Shown in pieces: positions 1 through 10,640 of a stretch of 64,000 nt of DNA. The notes under the pieces were generated by a model. It did not search any database. It was not told the origin of the DNA and was given only the letters and a program-made list of their open reading frames with translations. Made by a program: the position numbers and the translations under genes. Every line of letters begins with the position of its first letter. The first letter of the stretch is position 1. The stretch comes from Coffea arabica (taxonomy: Eukaryota > Streptophyta > Magnoliopsida > Gentianales > Rubiaceae), in the NCBI RefSeq assembly GCF_036785885.1, contig NC_092324.1, positions 33,717,001 through 33,781,000 on the forward strand, given 5' to 3'.

Positions 1-1215
1 TCATGGTATATTATAATTGTATCATATCATCTAGTATCATCCATTCATTTTTCAATAGCAAGTAATGGTATTATCGGTTTCTGTGTACACAATCTAATAA
101 TTAATCTTACAAGAGGGGCAACCAAGTGAGCCCACGAAACCTCAAGGGCATGCTGTGAAATTACAATCCATAAAATCATGATCAGCACTACTCCACTGAG
201 TATATTCATGATCATAAATGAGCCATCGTGATTCTTTATTATTTAGCTGTACAATCATGCAATTTGAGGGGAGAAAAGAAAGGAGGAGAGGAAAAAAGGG
301 ATGGCAAGAGAAAGCTGAGAGCAATGAGGGGAAAGGAGAGGAAGCAAAAATGACGAAGCGACGGGAATATGTGAGGTGGTAGGAAAGGCAGAACGGGGAA
401 ACTAGAGGTGGTGGGAGAAGGACGGAGGAGAGAAGTGTGGAAGAGGATGAGGGAAGGAAAATGAGGAAAGAGGACGGAAGAGAAGGAAATGGGTGAAAGG
501 TGGCAGCATGGGTAAGATGGTGGTGGTAGAGAAAGAAAAGGGTGGTGATGTTTTTTTTTCCCTATACTTATTTCTTGGTATTTTTGTCAAGCATATTTTG
601 AGTGTTTTTTGGAATGTATTATTATAGACTTATATTTAAAACTAGTTTTATAAATTCTCCTCAATACTCGAGTAGATCTTGGTTTAGTGATTAAGATTGA
701 GGTCTCAGAGCATGGTTAAGGTTGAGACCTCAGGACCTAATGGTCCTTAGTTCTAATCCCCCTTCCCCATCTCCCCTTTCTTAGATTGCACTCTTACGTT
801 GTTAAAAAATAAAAAAGAAACTAGGGTTCTGCAATTTGAAGTTTCTAAATTTTGTTTTGCTTTAATGTGTCCCATGTGACAAATATTATTCTTATTATTT
901 ATTTCTAAGTATATGATTCTGATCATAACTTTTTGGCCAAAAGTAACTGATTTACATAATATTCAAATGATGTATTTGTTAATTAGGTTAAAATTTGCTT
1001 CCGAACCAAGTTTTGCTGCGAATTTATTTGGATAGGGTATGCTCGTCCAAGCGAGCAACGGTTTTGAGATTTTACAGGAACTTGCTCCTTTATCATCTCC
1101 AAGGATGAAATTGAAAGCAAAGGATCTTTTCATACGCGATCTTGAAAGAGGGATGGTGACAGTTCAGCGTACTAAAACCTGACAGGGTTGAAGCCTCCAA
1201 CGAGACAAAATTACT
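1..1215. other. Left flank, no gene seen
   Basis: No convincing coding region is visible. Positions 266-550 are strongly purine-rich (GGA/GAA-rich) on the + strand; the open frames over this stretch on the opposite strand are low-complexity Ser/Pro/Phe-rich and look like composition artefacts. A tRNA-like SINE-type relic lies at about 667-800 (listed separately). Similarity to the second copy of the segmental duplication begins at about 1216, so this block is outside the duplicated unit as far as the window shows. Confidence 0.6.
667..800 (+). repeat. Possible SINE relic (tRNA-like A and B boxes)
   Basis: The stretch contains a motif like a pol III A box (TGGTTTAGTGATTAAG) followed about 60 bases later by a B-box-like TAGTTCTAATCCCCC, then a pyrimidine-rich tail and an A-rich run. 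This arrangement is typical of tRNA-derived plant SINEs. No target-site duplication could be fixed, so the call is tentative. Weaker look-alikes occur at about 9415-9535 and 12250-12330. Confidence 0.3.
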
Positions 1216-2267
1216 ATCCAAGTTTTTATTGCCTTTATCTACTTCATGCCGCTTCTCCTTTCTAATATCTGCACTAGACACCTTCACACTTTTCCCAGCA
1301 AAGTTGTTTGGAACTGATTGTACTGATATAAATTAGACAACGATAGTTCTTATACCATTTTACGATTGCAATAAAATGGAGCATTTGGCAAGATTAGAGT
1401 ATTTGTTGTGCATTCGTTTATAAAAATACTTTTTTTTTCTAAGTGAGAGGACTTGACCCAAAATCTCTTACTCTCTTACTTATAATCCCTTCCACCTAAT
1501 CACCCAACCCAACCCAACTCTCTCGCATTTTATAAATTTACTCAAAATGTATTTTTTATGCATTTGTTTATAATTTTACCAGAAATCAGAAAAAGAACAT
1601 AAAGAAAGAGCCTTTGACACAATGGAAAAGCTAAGGAGCATCTTAACCCAATTGTCAAAGCTTAAAAGGCCAATTCTTACCTAAAACTACCAAGATAAGT
1701 TTTCTACTTCAAATCAGAAATGCTTACCAGCGACCATTAGTTGATATCCATTTCCTGACAAAACCAAAGCCCAATTCTTGTTTAGTTCTCAGCTGCAACT
1801 ACGTAATAGGTACTTTCTTCTATATTGAATCGCTGTTTCCTTCTAATACTTTTGGCCCAAACGATTGCCTATTATTCTACAATAATAATCATTAATATAT
1901 TCTTGTAATTTTTTTATGGTACTCTGTTTTGGAGTAAACCTTTCCTGGAATTAATGGAGTATCATGAGCCGTTCGTGGTTAATTCCAAGATATAGTTATT
2001 GTTGTCTCATATTATGTTCTACGGTAGCTTTACAGCTATCAACAAGGCCACACAACATGCTCTATAATTTGCAGGTCACTTTAGAGAGTATAGCACTCCT
2101 AAAAATATACTGATAACACTAATAACTTGAAATTTTCCTTTTTCTTCTTTGGCGCTAAAAGAATTTTTAGTCATTTACCTTTTGAGTTATTCGCGTGGAA
2201 GTGAGGCCCAAGATTACTGAATACAGCCATTAATAAAACTCACACAGAAGCCACGGTAACCCTCCAA

Positions 2268-2936
2268 TGGCAAATGTGGAAGGCAAGGAATGCTTGGAAC
2301 TTCAGCAATGACAGGTTCACTGGCAAGCATATTTCTAATAAGGCTGTGGAGGAATGGCTCGAGTATAAGAATCTGATGAACAATGGAATGATGGAAAGGG
2401 AACAGCCCGAATCAAAAACACACTGGAAGGCCACCATTAAAGAATTCCAGAACACTTATCTTTACTGATGCAACAATGGACGAGAAAAGGAACAGAGGGG
2501 GCTTAGCCATTGCTTTCAAAGACAATAATGGCAGCCTTGTCTCTACTTGGGCCATCCCAACAAAAATGAGAACAGATGCTGCCATACTAGAAGCAGAGGT
2601 AATCAGGACAGCAACGATAAAGGCTCTGGAGGAACGTTGGACATCTCTCTTTATTCACTCTGACTGTAAAGTCTTAGTGGATAGAATTAATAACAAAGGG
2701 ACTGGTTCTCTCAATTAGATGTAATGATAGATGATGTTATACATTTGAGTAAATCCTTTTGGCGATGCTCCTTCATATTTATCGGAAAGAAATACAATCA
2801 CACTCGTCATGGTTCGGCAAAATTTGCCACTAACCTAATAGCTGATAATCGGCGGGAGCTTGTCCTCGTGTGGCATGGGAATGAAGCCCACAATGATGTT
2901 TTCGGCTTTGCCAGTGATATGCAAAGGACAGTTTAA
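2268..2936 (+). pseudogene. RNase H-like retroelement (non-LTR/RNHX type) fragment, copy A
   Basis: Three adjacent + strand open segments (2274-2468, 2476-2718, 2724-2936) together resemble the C-terminal region of plant LINE-type polyproteins: a segment beginning MWKARNAWNFSN, then an RNase H-like domain containing GGLAIAFKDNNGSLVSTW, a conserved Glu in ILEAEVIRTA and an Asp in FIHSDCKVLVDRINN. Stops separate the segments and no reverse transcriptase precedes them, so this is a relic. A parallel, more damaged copy sits at 44841-45542. A domesticated RNase H-like gene is possible but the stops argue against it. Confidence 0.6.
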
Positions 2937-3055
2937 AGTGTATCTAGTTCTCCTATATGAAAAATGATGACCTTTTGACACCAAAAAAAGAAAAAATCAC
3001 AAAATTCATAGGTTATCGGAAATTAATATCTAGCGCAAGCCACGCTAGTGTTATA

Positions 3056-3735
3056 CTCCCTCCGTTCCATATATTTAGTCATGTTTGGGAATATTTGCTT
3101 TTAATGCATAGTACACTTCACCAAGAAGTTTTTTCTTTTGTTCCACTTTTGCCCTTAATCATGTGTTAGTCAAAGTAAAAAGTAGAAAACAAATCCATCA
3201 CATTTATTTTTATGCATTATTAATGAAAGTCATAGGAGAAGTTTCAGGCCAACAGATCTTCTGCCCTACGCCCTATGTCATTCTCTGTCCCATTTTTTAT
3301 TACATTACTATTTCTCCTACATAAATATCATGTTTTAATTCTTTTTTGTTTCTTTAAGATCCAATAACTATTAACTGAATAATACAAAAAATTTAACAAA
3401 CTCGAAAAATCAAAATTCATAAAAAATCTTATTTTTTATGAATTTTCTGTTGTATTTTTTAATTTTCTACTATATACATTGCTTTTTTGAAGTTGTTGTA
3501 TTTATTTTTTATTCAACTAATAGTTATTGGATCTTAAGAAAATAAAAAAGAACTAAAACATGATATTTATATAGGAGAAATAGCAATATAATAAAAAGTG
3601 AGACAGAGAATGGCATACGGTGTAAGACAGAAGATTCGTTACGAAATTTCAGAGTATAAAATAGTTAGAAATATTAAATATGACAAATATTTTGGGACAA
3701 AAAAAAGTATAATACTTTCGATGGCACGAATGAAG
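3056..3735. mobile_element. Stowaway-like MITE, copy A (interrupted)
   Basis: The element starts CTCCCTCCGTTCC directly after a TA (3054-3055) and ends in the inverted, degenerate counterpart before TA (3736-3737). CTCCCTCCGTTCC and a TA target are hallmarks of Stowaway (Tc1/mariner-type) MITEs. The same element occupies the equivalent place in copy B (45660-45933), so it predates the duplication. In copy A it is lengthened by a 395-bp nested element at 3248-3642. Confidence 0.75.
3248..3642. mobile_element. Nested MULE-type MITE with long terminal inverted repeats
   Basis: A 395-bp insertion inside the Stowaway-like MITE of copy A. The flanks carry a near-perfect 10-bp target duplication, GAAGTTTCAG (3238-3247) and GAAATTTCAG (3643-3652). 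Copy B has the single uninterrupted site GAAATTTCAG near 45843. The two arms are inverted repeats over roughly 135 bp (for example AGATCCAATAACTATTA near the left inner edge and its inverse near the right inner edge). Long TIRs with a 9-10 bp duplication fit a Mutator-like MITE. No coding capacity. Confidence 0.8.
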
Positions 3736-4189
3736 TACTAAGATCTATTTCAAACCGACAAGATTGGATGAGCAAGCAATAGGTAATTAAGATTGCCCAC
3801 TGCCAGAGTTTTCAGGTTCAGCGAAGCATCACTTCCTAATTTTTGCTTCTTCCATTTCTAAGATGACCATTCTGCTCCGAATCATACGAGACAAACAGCG
3901 ATTCGCGGTAAATTTGTTGGCAAGCGCCCAATCATTAAGTGTAATATTTTTGTTTATCAATCCCAAGACGGTAAAGAATGAAATTACAACGAAGTATACC
4001 ATAAGAGCAACTACAACGGACATTGAAATTAAAACGGTCATTTTCCGGCTATTTTACAACAGACATTTTAGTTTTCTCCCTATAAGTACACAAGACATTT
4101 TTTTTATTTCATCTCACAATCTCCTACTCCCTTATTCATTGTCTTCAACCTCTTTACATAATTTTTTAAAATTTCAGTATTTTGTCATT

Positions 4190-4338
4190 ATGGATGAGAA
4201 TTTTAATAATTTCAGAAATATGTTAAATGCTCCAAATATAGAAAATTCATCCTCTTCAAAAATCAAAACCACCAAAATTTTCAAAATTACCCAAATTTCC
4301 CAAATTATCCAATTCCAATTCCAATGTATAATTTTTAG
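4190..4338 (+). pseudogene. MYB/NAM-like N-terminal relic, copy A
   Basis: The ATG at 4190 opens a frame beginning MDENFNNFRNMLNAPN, and the region then encodes Asn/Gln/Pro-rich sequence. This resembles the N termini of plant proteins associated with PIF/Harbinger transposons or NAM-associated C-terminal-domain genes. Relative to copy B (46410-46550) one A is missing in a poly-A run near 4260, so the frame is shifted. Only the first ~45 codons exist. Function cannot be claimed. Confidence 0.35.
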
Positions 4339-4351
4339 AAAATACCAATGT

Positions 4352-7300
4352 TGTAACGACCCCACCTCCCCCTAAGGCGTACCAGAGGGTTCGGCGGGCC
4401 GCCTGCCCAACTCTCGCCGGGACTCAGTCGTTCTTTAATCAAATCCAGAACAAATCACAAGAATAAATAGGGCAGCAATCCAAACTTAAAGTGGAACTTA
4501 TATACATTGCTATCTCAAAAGAAAGTACAACCATCAAATGTACAAAGGTTCTCACTTCACCATACAACTAGCCCGTGCCAAGCACTAGGGCGAGAACCAT
4601 TACAAAAGAAACAAAAGACCTAGACTAGGCTAGTCTATACTCTCATCCTGCTCGCCGTCCCCTGTTAAGGAAAACAAAACTAAAGGGGTGAGCTAAAAGC
4701 TCAGTGAGGTTCCAAACAGATAATCAAACAATCAAACAATCAATTCAATACATTAAACATGGAGTATCAATAATTCAAGAAACATTTACAATGGAAAGCA
4801 ATAGTAACATTCATTAAAAGGATACGGCTCACAAGGAGCAATTCGTTCATTCGTTCATTCGTTCTCCTGACATTTCCCCTTATTCCTCCAATCATTTGAA
4901 AATGCATTTTTCGTTTATCAATAAACCCTCGTTCGTTCGTTCGTTCGTTCATTCATTCATTCACCCCCGTCCTGGCCGTTGGCCAGTCTCCACCAACCTA
5001 CAGGGTAATACTCGAGTATACCAAACGTTCACCCAAGTCCCTAATCGCCCGACCGAGTCCGCTTCTGGCTCGAGACGACCGGTAACAAGGGGCAATGGCC
5101 AGTTCAGCCCAAAAGTCTTACATTCATGCGCAAGTAACATTTCAATTATTAAATCCTTGAAAATTGCACAGTTATTTAGGTCGAGTGCGATAAAGTACAC
5201 ACTCGCCTAGAAAGCTCGTTTTGGAAATCATTAAAAGCAATTAACACATTAGCAAATGATAACAACAAGCCATAAAGTCAAATAAGGAACACTCACCTAG
5301 ATATGCAAAATAACGTGCAAAATATCCTTCCGGATATTACCCTTAGTCACCAATGAAACCTAAAGTTGAACAAGAGAACATATTACAGTTTATCGAGCAA
5401 AACATTTAAGGGAAACAAAGAAACCCGACTAATTAGGAGTAAAACGTGTAAAGATGACTTTCAAGTAAGAAGAGGGTTGTTTGAACCCCAGGATGAAAAA
5501 TCATGTTTTAAAATGGAAAACCGGTCATGGTATTGGCCAACCAAAAGTATACAAGTTCAAATAGAAACCTAGCCCTCGAGCGAAAATTTGGGCAGCACGC
5601 CCTTTGTGTTTACCTAATTTTCCAGCCATTTTGGCTTCATTATTTTTTCTCAACCACAACCCAACATCACACATAAGCAATTCAAGTCAAGAGCCGTTCC
5701 ATAGGCTCACAATATCATAAGAATAAGAATTACAACAATCACAAGTGCAGAAATTCAACTTAGCACAAGACAGATTTGACGTACGAATGCGGAAATAACA
5801 TATCTGAAGCTACGCTTATCGAATTGAGACGAAAACTATGCCGTTTCGAAGCTAAGACACAGAGCTACAACATTCATGAAGATCACTTAGTCCAGTTCCT
5901 AATGTAACTTAGTCAAATTCTCAAATTACTAAACCAGAAACCAATTCGTCGGCTGTTTCAACGCAGAACACTGTAATGGACATATCTCAGAGTACACAAG
6001 TCCAAATCAGGTGTTCTTAGAGGCATTTGAAAGCTATTTCAGAATACTACAACTTTCATGTTTTGCCAAAAAGCTAAATCAGAATGGATCCTAGTCGAAA
6101 AACGTGATAAACTGGACTTAACTGATCACACGAACTGCTTGGGAAATACTTAAAACAGTAAGGGTATTTTGGACTTTTCACGTCCTACGTTACTCCGATT
6201 GAGCTGAAATTTTGTAGGCACCTATAAAATACCATTCTCTACAACTTTCCTTCTTTGACCTAAGGCCAAATCAGCCTCTAACATACAGATACAAATTCGG
6301 ACAGAAAGTTGGGAAAAATTTTCCAGATTCTGAAATTTTTTGTAACCAATGGAACTTTCTCAATTTTCTTGTTCTAATCACTACCAAAACACCTTATACA
6401 ACCTTAATTGCAACATACAAGCATCATACAACAAATTGGGCAGGAATTCCTCAAGCCCTAGTTCATCCTATAAAAGGGAAAAACCTCCAAATTCATCACA
6501 CCCACTTGCATAATCATGAAATCAAGCCAAAACTTAAGCTAAAAACACATCTTAAAGCAAGATTCAAAGCAACAAAGATCATGATCAAATGTTGGTACCT
6601 CAAAAGCAAGGCTTGGTAGAGTGATCCTTCACCCCCTTTGATTTTTTCTTGGTTCCTCAAGCTTCCCAACTCACACTTAGTACTTTAATCGGTTTACTTT
6701 GTTTGATTTCTCACTTAGTTGTTGGATTGAAGAAGAAATGGAGAAGTTTTTCTCTTGTTTTTCCTCTCTCTCTCTCTCGGCTCCTTAGCAGAAAAATGGA
6801 GGAAGATGGAGCTTGATTTGTCTTATAAGGGAGTAAGAAGATTAAGGCTAATTGTGACCACAAATTTTTCCAACACTTGGACTAATCTTGACCACAAAAT
6901 TTTTCTCTTTCTTTCCTTGCCTTTGAGCCACAATTTCTATCAAGATATAATCATGAGGGGGAAGATATTTTGCTCAATTAGTAATGAGCTTGTATGGTAA
7001 GAAAAATGGTGGTCAAGTGGTGCGTTCAATCGGTAGCGCGCGGGACCAGCCGGTTCGCGCCGTTTTTCTTAAAACTCACGTACTAGTATTTTTACTTCCC
7101 AATCACAATCTTTATATCATTGCTACTAGTCACATATTATTTCTCACTTAAAATCACTTTTAATTCCCAAATTTAATCCTTACTCTGTACCGAAAATTCA
7201 TCCGGCGAAAAATCGCGAAAACCCTAATTTTGCTCCAAACTTGAAACCGAAGCGTAAAACCCTATTTTCTAGGTTTACTTACACTTATTGTGAAACAATT

Positions 7301-7382
7301 GGGTAGTGGGCTTTGATAAATAATAATTTTCAAATAAAAGGGTATTTTTGAGAAAAATACAAGAAATTTGCGAGTCCTCACA
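4352..7382 (+). mobile_element. Solo-LTR-like TG...CA element, 3.0 kb
   Basis: It begins TGTAACGACCCC and ends CGAGTCCTCACA, flanked by a 5-bp direct duplication AATGT (4347-4351 and 7383-7387). Copy B has the uninterrupted sequence with a single AATGT near 46560, which proves insertion. TG...CA ends with a 5-bp duplication fit an LTR; no gag/pol frame and no internal second LTR are seen, so a solo LTR of a large-LTR Ty3/gypsy element (Del/Tekay-like in size) is the best inference. Its first ~85 bp match the inverted end of the element at 38481-40955, including AGAGGGTTCGGCGGG. It ends 422 bp upstream of the sulfotransferase ATG. The open frames inside it look non-coding. Confidence 0.75.
4841..4963 (+). 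repeat. CATTC/GTTC microsatellite pair
   Basis: Two simple-repeat tracts, CATTCGTT-type units at 4841-4865 and GTTC/ATTC units at 4930-4963, lie within the solo-LTR-like element. They account for the Ser/Phe/Val-rich frames read through this stretch. Confidence 0.8.
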
Positions 7383-7804
7383 AATGTATTATTTTTCAGA
7401 GACAAAAAATATATATTATTAAAAGTCACAAATTAATAATACTATCTTTTAGCAAATACAAAATTTAAAAAGTAAAAAATTCTAATGAAACTAAATAATT
7501 TATTTTTAAATTATTAAAATACATATTTGATATGCTTGTGAACTATGTTATTATTCTATATGGAGTGTAATCTATTGTGAATAAAAATATAATAAAAAAG
7601 GAGATAATGAAATACTTACGTGGCATGCGAATTCCACTCACCCATTCTAGTGGATTACATTATGTGGGATTAAACTCCACTCTCTGTGGATAAGGAATTG
7701 TTGAGGCGACACCACAACATCCCATTATCGACAAGTTTTGTATATGTGATATTGTTGGATTCAACAAATCCTGCCTTGCTGATATCCATCCACTTTACTT
7801 TTCC

Positions 7805-8812
7805 ATGGAAGAAACGCCAATATTCCGTCCTTCATCCTCAACCAAAGTTGTAGAGGATATGGATGAATTTCAAGAATTGCTACAAACAATTCCTAAAGTA
7901 AACTGGGATGGCCGGTGGCTATACTACTACAACAATTTTTGGTGTCCAGAAAGAGTGCTTAAATCCACAATTTTCTTTCAAAGAAACTTCAAAGCTAAGG
8001 ATTCCGACATTATCTTAGCATCCATCCCTAAATCAGGCACCACTTGGCTAAAATCACTAAGCTTTACCATCATCAACCGCAAGAAGTGCACAATACCAGA
8101 GAGCCCTCTCCTCATCACCAATCCTCATGATCTTGTAAGATCCATGGAGTATGGTTTATTTCTGAATAGCGAAAATCCTGATCTTGAGGCCTTCTCATGT
8201 CCAAGAATTTTCTCAACACATCTGCCCTACCATGCCCTACCTCAATCGATTTTGAATGCCAAATGTCGCATAATTTATATATGCAGAAACCCTTTGGATC
8301 AGTTCATTTCTCTCCGGCACTTTTTGCTTGAAAATAGTGGTGAAGATCAGCAAAAAGCACTTCCTATTGATGAAGCTTTTGAATTATTTTGCAAAGGTTT
8401 ATACCCTTTTGGTCCCGTTTGGGATCATGCTGAGGGGTACTGGAATGCAAGCCTAAATGATGTTCAAAAGGTGGTGTTTCTCAAGTACGAGGATCTCAAA
8501 ATAGATGCAACTTCTCACGTGAAGATGCTAGCAGAGTTCTTGCGATTTCCTTTTTCTCCAGAGGAAGTTGAAAATGGTGTAGTCGAAGAAATAGTTAAGC
8601 TTTGTAGCTTAGAGAATCTCAAGAATATGGAGGTGAACAAGAATGGTGTTGTTGTTAAATCTCCAACTGCTAAGTTTAAAGCTGGTTCCTATTTCAGAAA
8701 GGGAGAAGTTGGAGATTGGAAAAATTTTCTCAATAATTCCATGGCAGAACGTTACAAGAAGATTATGGAAGAAAAGTTGGGAAAATCTGGTTTGGCATTT
8801 GAACTGTTATGA
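7805..8812 (+). CDS. Plant cytosolic sulfotransferase, copy A
   Basis: A 335-residue intronless reading frame, the usual size and structure for plant soluble sulfotransferases (SOT family). These transfer sulfate from PAPS to hydroxyl groups of small molecules (flavonols, brassinosteroids, desulfo-glucosinolates, hydroxyjasmonate, according to member); the substrate here cannot be told. Seen in order: PAPS 5'-phosphosulfate loop PKSGTTW (75-81) with the catalytic Lys76; STHLPY (137-142) with the presumed catalytic His139; 3'-phosphate motif CRNPLDQFISLRHF (160-173) with Arg161 and Ser169; C-terminal FRKGEVGDWKNF (297-308). No signal peptide. ATG 7805 is the first in frame and sits in a good plant context (ATGG). 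All catalytic motifs are intact. Its paralogue at 47026-47979 differs at about 25 of 335 residues. Confidence 0.93.
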   Translation: MEETPIFRPSSSTKVVEDMDEFQELLQTIPKVNWDGRWLYYYNNFWCPERVLKSTIFFQRNFKAKDSDIILASIPKSGTTWLKSLSFTIINRKKCTIPESPLLITNPHDLVRSMEYGLFLNSENPDLEAFSCPRIFSTHLPYHALPQSILNAKCRIIYICRNPLDQFISLRHFLLENSGEDQQKALPIDEAFELFCKGLYPFGPVWDHAEGYWNASLNDVQKVVFLKYEDLKIDATSHVKMLAEFLRFPFSPEEVENGVVEEIVKLCSLENLKNMEVNKNGVVVKSPTAKFKAGSYFRKGEVGDWKNFLNNSMAERYKKIMEEKLGKSGLAFELL

Positions 8813-9414
8813 ATGTTGAGCATCCCATGGATGTATTATTTTTTACTTCTTTTCTTTTTGGTTCAATGCATTTGGTCAAATCCTCCTTCGAGACCGACAC
8901 ATGAAGCCTTATTTGTGTTTGAATGCCTTGGATCATTTTATTTGTTCTGTCATTTTGTCTTGATGACAAACATAACCATTTCAAGTGTGGAGAATTTTAA
9001 AGTGATTTGAGAAGTATTCTCATCATTGTTCACAGGGTTAATAGCATTAAACTCCGTCAACTTTTTTCTTTCCTTTTGGCAAAACTCCGTATGCAGAGAG
9101 AGGATAACCAACTTTAAATTTTACAAAAATAACTAAAAATGATAACGGGGCACAGACATGATGACCTTCATTGTAAGAGTAAATGAGGGTAAAATATCTC
9201 AAATAAGGTATGTTAAGACCATTTAAAGTTAGAAGACCCTGAATCAATTTCAGAAGGCCTTAGCTGGGATAAAGATCCGACTTGGGACCATAATTCTATT
9301 TATAAATAAATTTTTTATTATCTTTTGAGTTTCTATAGAAATAAAAATTAATTTTAAACCTCTACACATTAAAGGTTCATATCCTTTTAGTTTAATGGCT
9401 ACTTAATCAGTGTT

Positions 9415-9535
9415 GAAGAGGACCCGATTTAGTGGTCAAACTTTTAGTTTCAAGATTTAGAGATTTTGTATTCAAATTCATTTCTCTCCTTCCGGTTTCT
9501 TAAATCTCACTCCTCTCTCGCTAAAAACAATTTAA
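9415..9535 (+). repeat. Weak SINE-like relic
   Basis: GATTTAGTGGTCAAAC followed by TGTATTCAAATTCATTTC and a pyrimidine-rich tail resembles decayed A and B boxes of a tRNA-derived SINE. No flanking duplication was found. The similarity to the 667-800 relic is only in layout. Confidence 0.2.
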
Positions 9536-9808
9536 AAAATATAACAACTACTCAATCAGCTATAAAATAGGCCATCGATCTAATTTCAAACCATTATGAT
9601 ACAAATTTCGTGACTTTGTTTTAAGACAACTCAAATATTGACTTCTATCTACGAATATAAAAAGATTTACTACTTTCTTGTTGTATCATAAATGAAAAGC
9701 AGACTGGGCCGACAGGTTTCCAATAATTTACAAAGGACGGGTCCCAAAATTCAGGTTGAAGCACAATAATTTAGGATGGACCTGTCCCAAAATTCTAGGG
9801 AAGATCGG

Positions 9809-9985
9809 GTTGTTTGGATATCATTTTATTTGTAAAAATATATTAATATATCATTACATCATAAATATATTTTTTAATTAATTTTTTTATCTTTCTAATT
9901 TTTTTTTTACATGCAATGCATCAAAAAAAAATATTACAATATATTTTTTTGAATATTTATTTCAAATAATTTCCTATCCAAACAC
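9809..9985. mobile_element. Small MITE-like inverted-repeat element
   Basis: The left end GTTGTTTGGATATCATTTTA is matched in inverse at the right end (TTTCCTATCCAAACACAT), with a further AT-rich pairing between TTATTTGTAAAAATAT and ATATTTATTTCAAATAA. The GTTTGGAT...ATCCAAAC termini are common in plant MITEs. The interior is almost pure A/T. Exact target duplication was not resolved. Confidence 0.4.
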
Positions 9986-10110
9986 ATTCAATAATTTTGG
10001 ATGTATCTGAAAGCACAATAATTTATGATGAACTGGTCCCACCATCTTGTGGAAGTACAATAATTGTTCCTGGTGGCACGATCGACTCTCACTCTTTGCT
10101 CTTCTCGGTC

Positions 10111-10117
10111 TATATAA
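10111..10117 (+). promoter_or_regulatory. TATA box of the Pin2 gene
   Basis: TATATAA sits 64-70 bases upstream of the ATG at 10181, with a pyrimidine-rich stretch before it. The spacing is right for a plant TATA box giving a short 5' leader of about 35-40 bases. Confidence 0.55.
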
Positions 10118-10180
10118 GAACTTTAGGTTTAAGCCCAGGCGATTTAAAATCATCGGCAAACTTCTGGAAGACAAGGAATC

Positions 10181-10640
10181 ATGGCAATCAACAAGATTGG
10201 TGCATTGGCTATTCTTTTTTGTGGTACGTACAATTTTATTCTTTTGTATATGAGTTAAACCTGTTGGGGCAATTTTAAAATATAAAAAGACAACTATTCA
10301 TCCCATCTATTTAAATACATAAAAAAATCAAGCATCGAGATTTGTTTGGTTTTCACACGATTTGAAATGATTTTGGTACTGAATACCAAAATGAGTTATG
10401 CTTCTGGGAGCAAACGTGGAAGTCATGGCTGTCAGGCCCGGGCCTGTCAGGCCTTGTCCACTGGTTTGCACATTGGTCGCGTACGTGACCTGTGATGGAG
10501 AGAAGAAGTACCGAGGCTGCACCAATTGTTGCTTCGACGAGGGCTGCACACTTCACTTTGAAGATGGAACCTCCCAATATTGCACTTGGCCGCCTAAGCA
10601 ACAATGGGGGCTTGCTAGTATCATGCTCAACCAGCACTAA
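10181..10640 (+). CDS. Potato type II proteinase inhibitor-like protein, single domain (spliced)
   Basis: Proposed exons are 10181-10223 and 10396-10640, giving about 95 residues. The intron starts GTACGT and ends AATGAG, interrupting the signal peptide, which is where Pin2 genes carry their only intron. The spliced N terminus is a hydrophobic signal peptide (MAINKIGALAILFC then MLLGANVEVMA). The mature part has eight cysteines in the Pin2 pattern: CPLVC, VTC, RGCTNCC, DEGC and SQYC, with the CTNCC...GC...DGT signature. Most Pin2 precursors have two or more repeats; this has one. Family role: secreted inhibitor of serine proteases in defence or development. The acceptor site is my inference, and a short antisense frame over exon 2 is a shadow. 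No equivalent exists in copy B of the duplication. Confidence 0.72.

Larger units (their letters stand above)
1216..9290 (+). repeat. Segmental duplication copy A, proximal block
   Basis: This block aligns collinearly with 43997-48361 plus 53612-53690. Shared landmarks, in order, are the RNase H-like relic, a Stowaway-like MITE, a MYB/NAM-like N-terminal relic, a sulfotransferase gene and its 3' flank. Copy A differs by two insertions: a 395-bp MULE-type MITE at 3248-3642 and a 3.0 kb solo-LTR-like element at 4352-7382. Both insertion sites are uninterrupted in copy B, which shows that these two elements arrived after the duplication. The proximal boundary is near 1216/43997; upstream sequences are unrelated. 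Confidence 0.9.

Noticed and set aside
402-590. Minus-strand frame rich in Ser/Pro/Phe
   Set aside because: It arises from a purine-rich tract read on the other strand; low complexity, no domain.
3863-4375. 170-aa + strand frame
   Set aside because: It runs across the MYB/NAM-like relic in the wrong frame and into the inserted LTR-like element; not conserved as a frame in copy B.
8763-8984. Minus-strand frame overlapping the sulfotransferase 3' end (also 47930-48184)
   Set aside because: Antisense shadow present in both copies simply because the DNA is duplicated; no domain or start evidence.
10353-10637. Minus-strand frame of 94 aa opposite the Pin2 exon
   Set aside because: Shadow of the cysteine-rich exon on the other strand, with no independent features.
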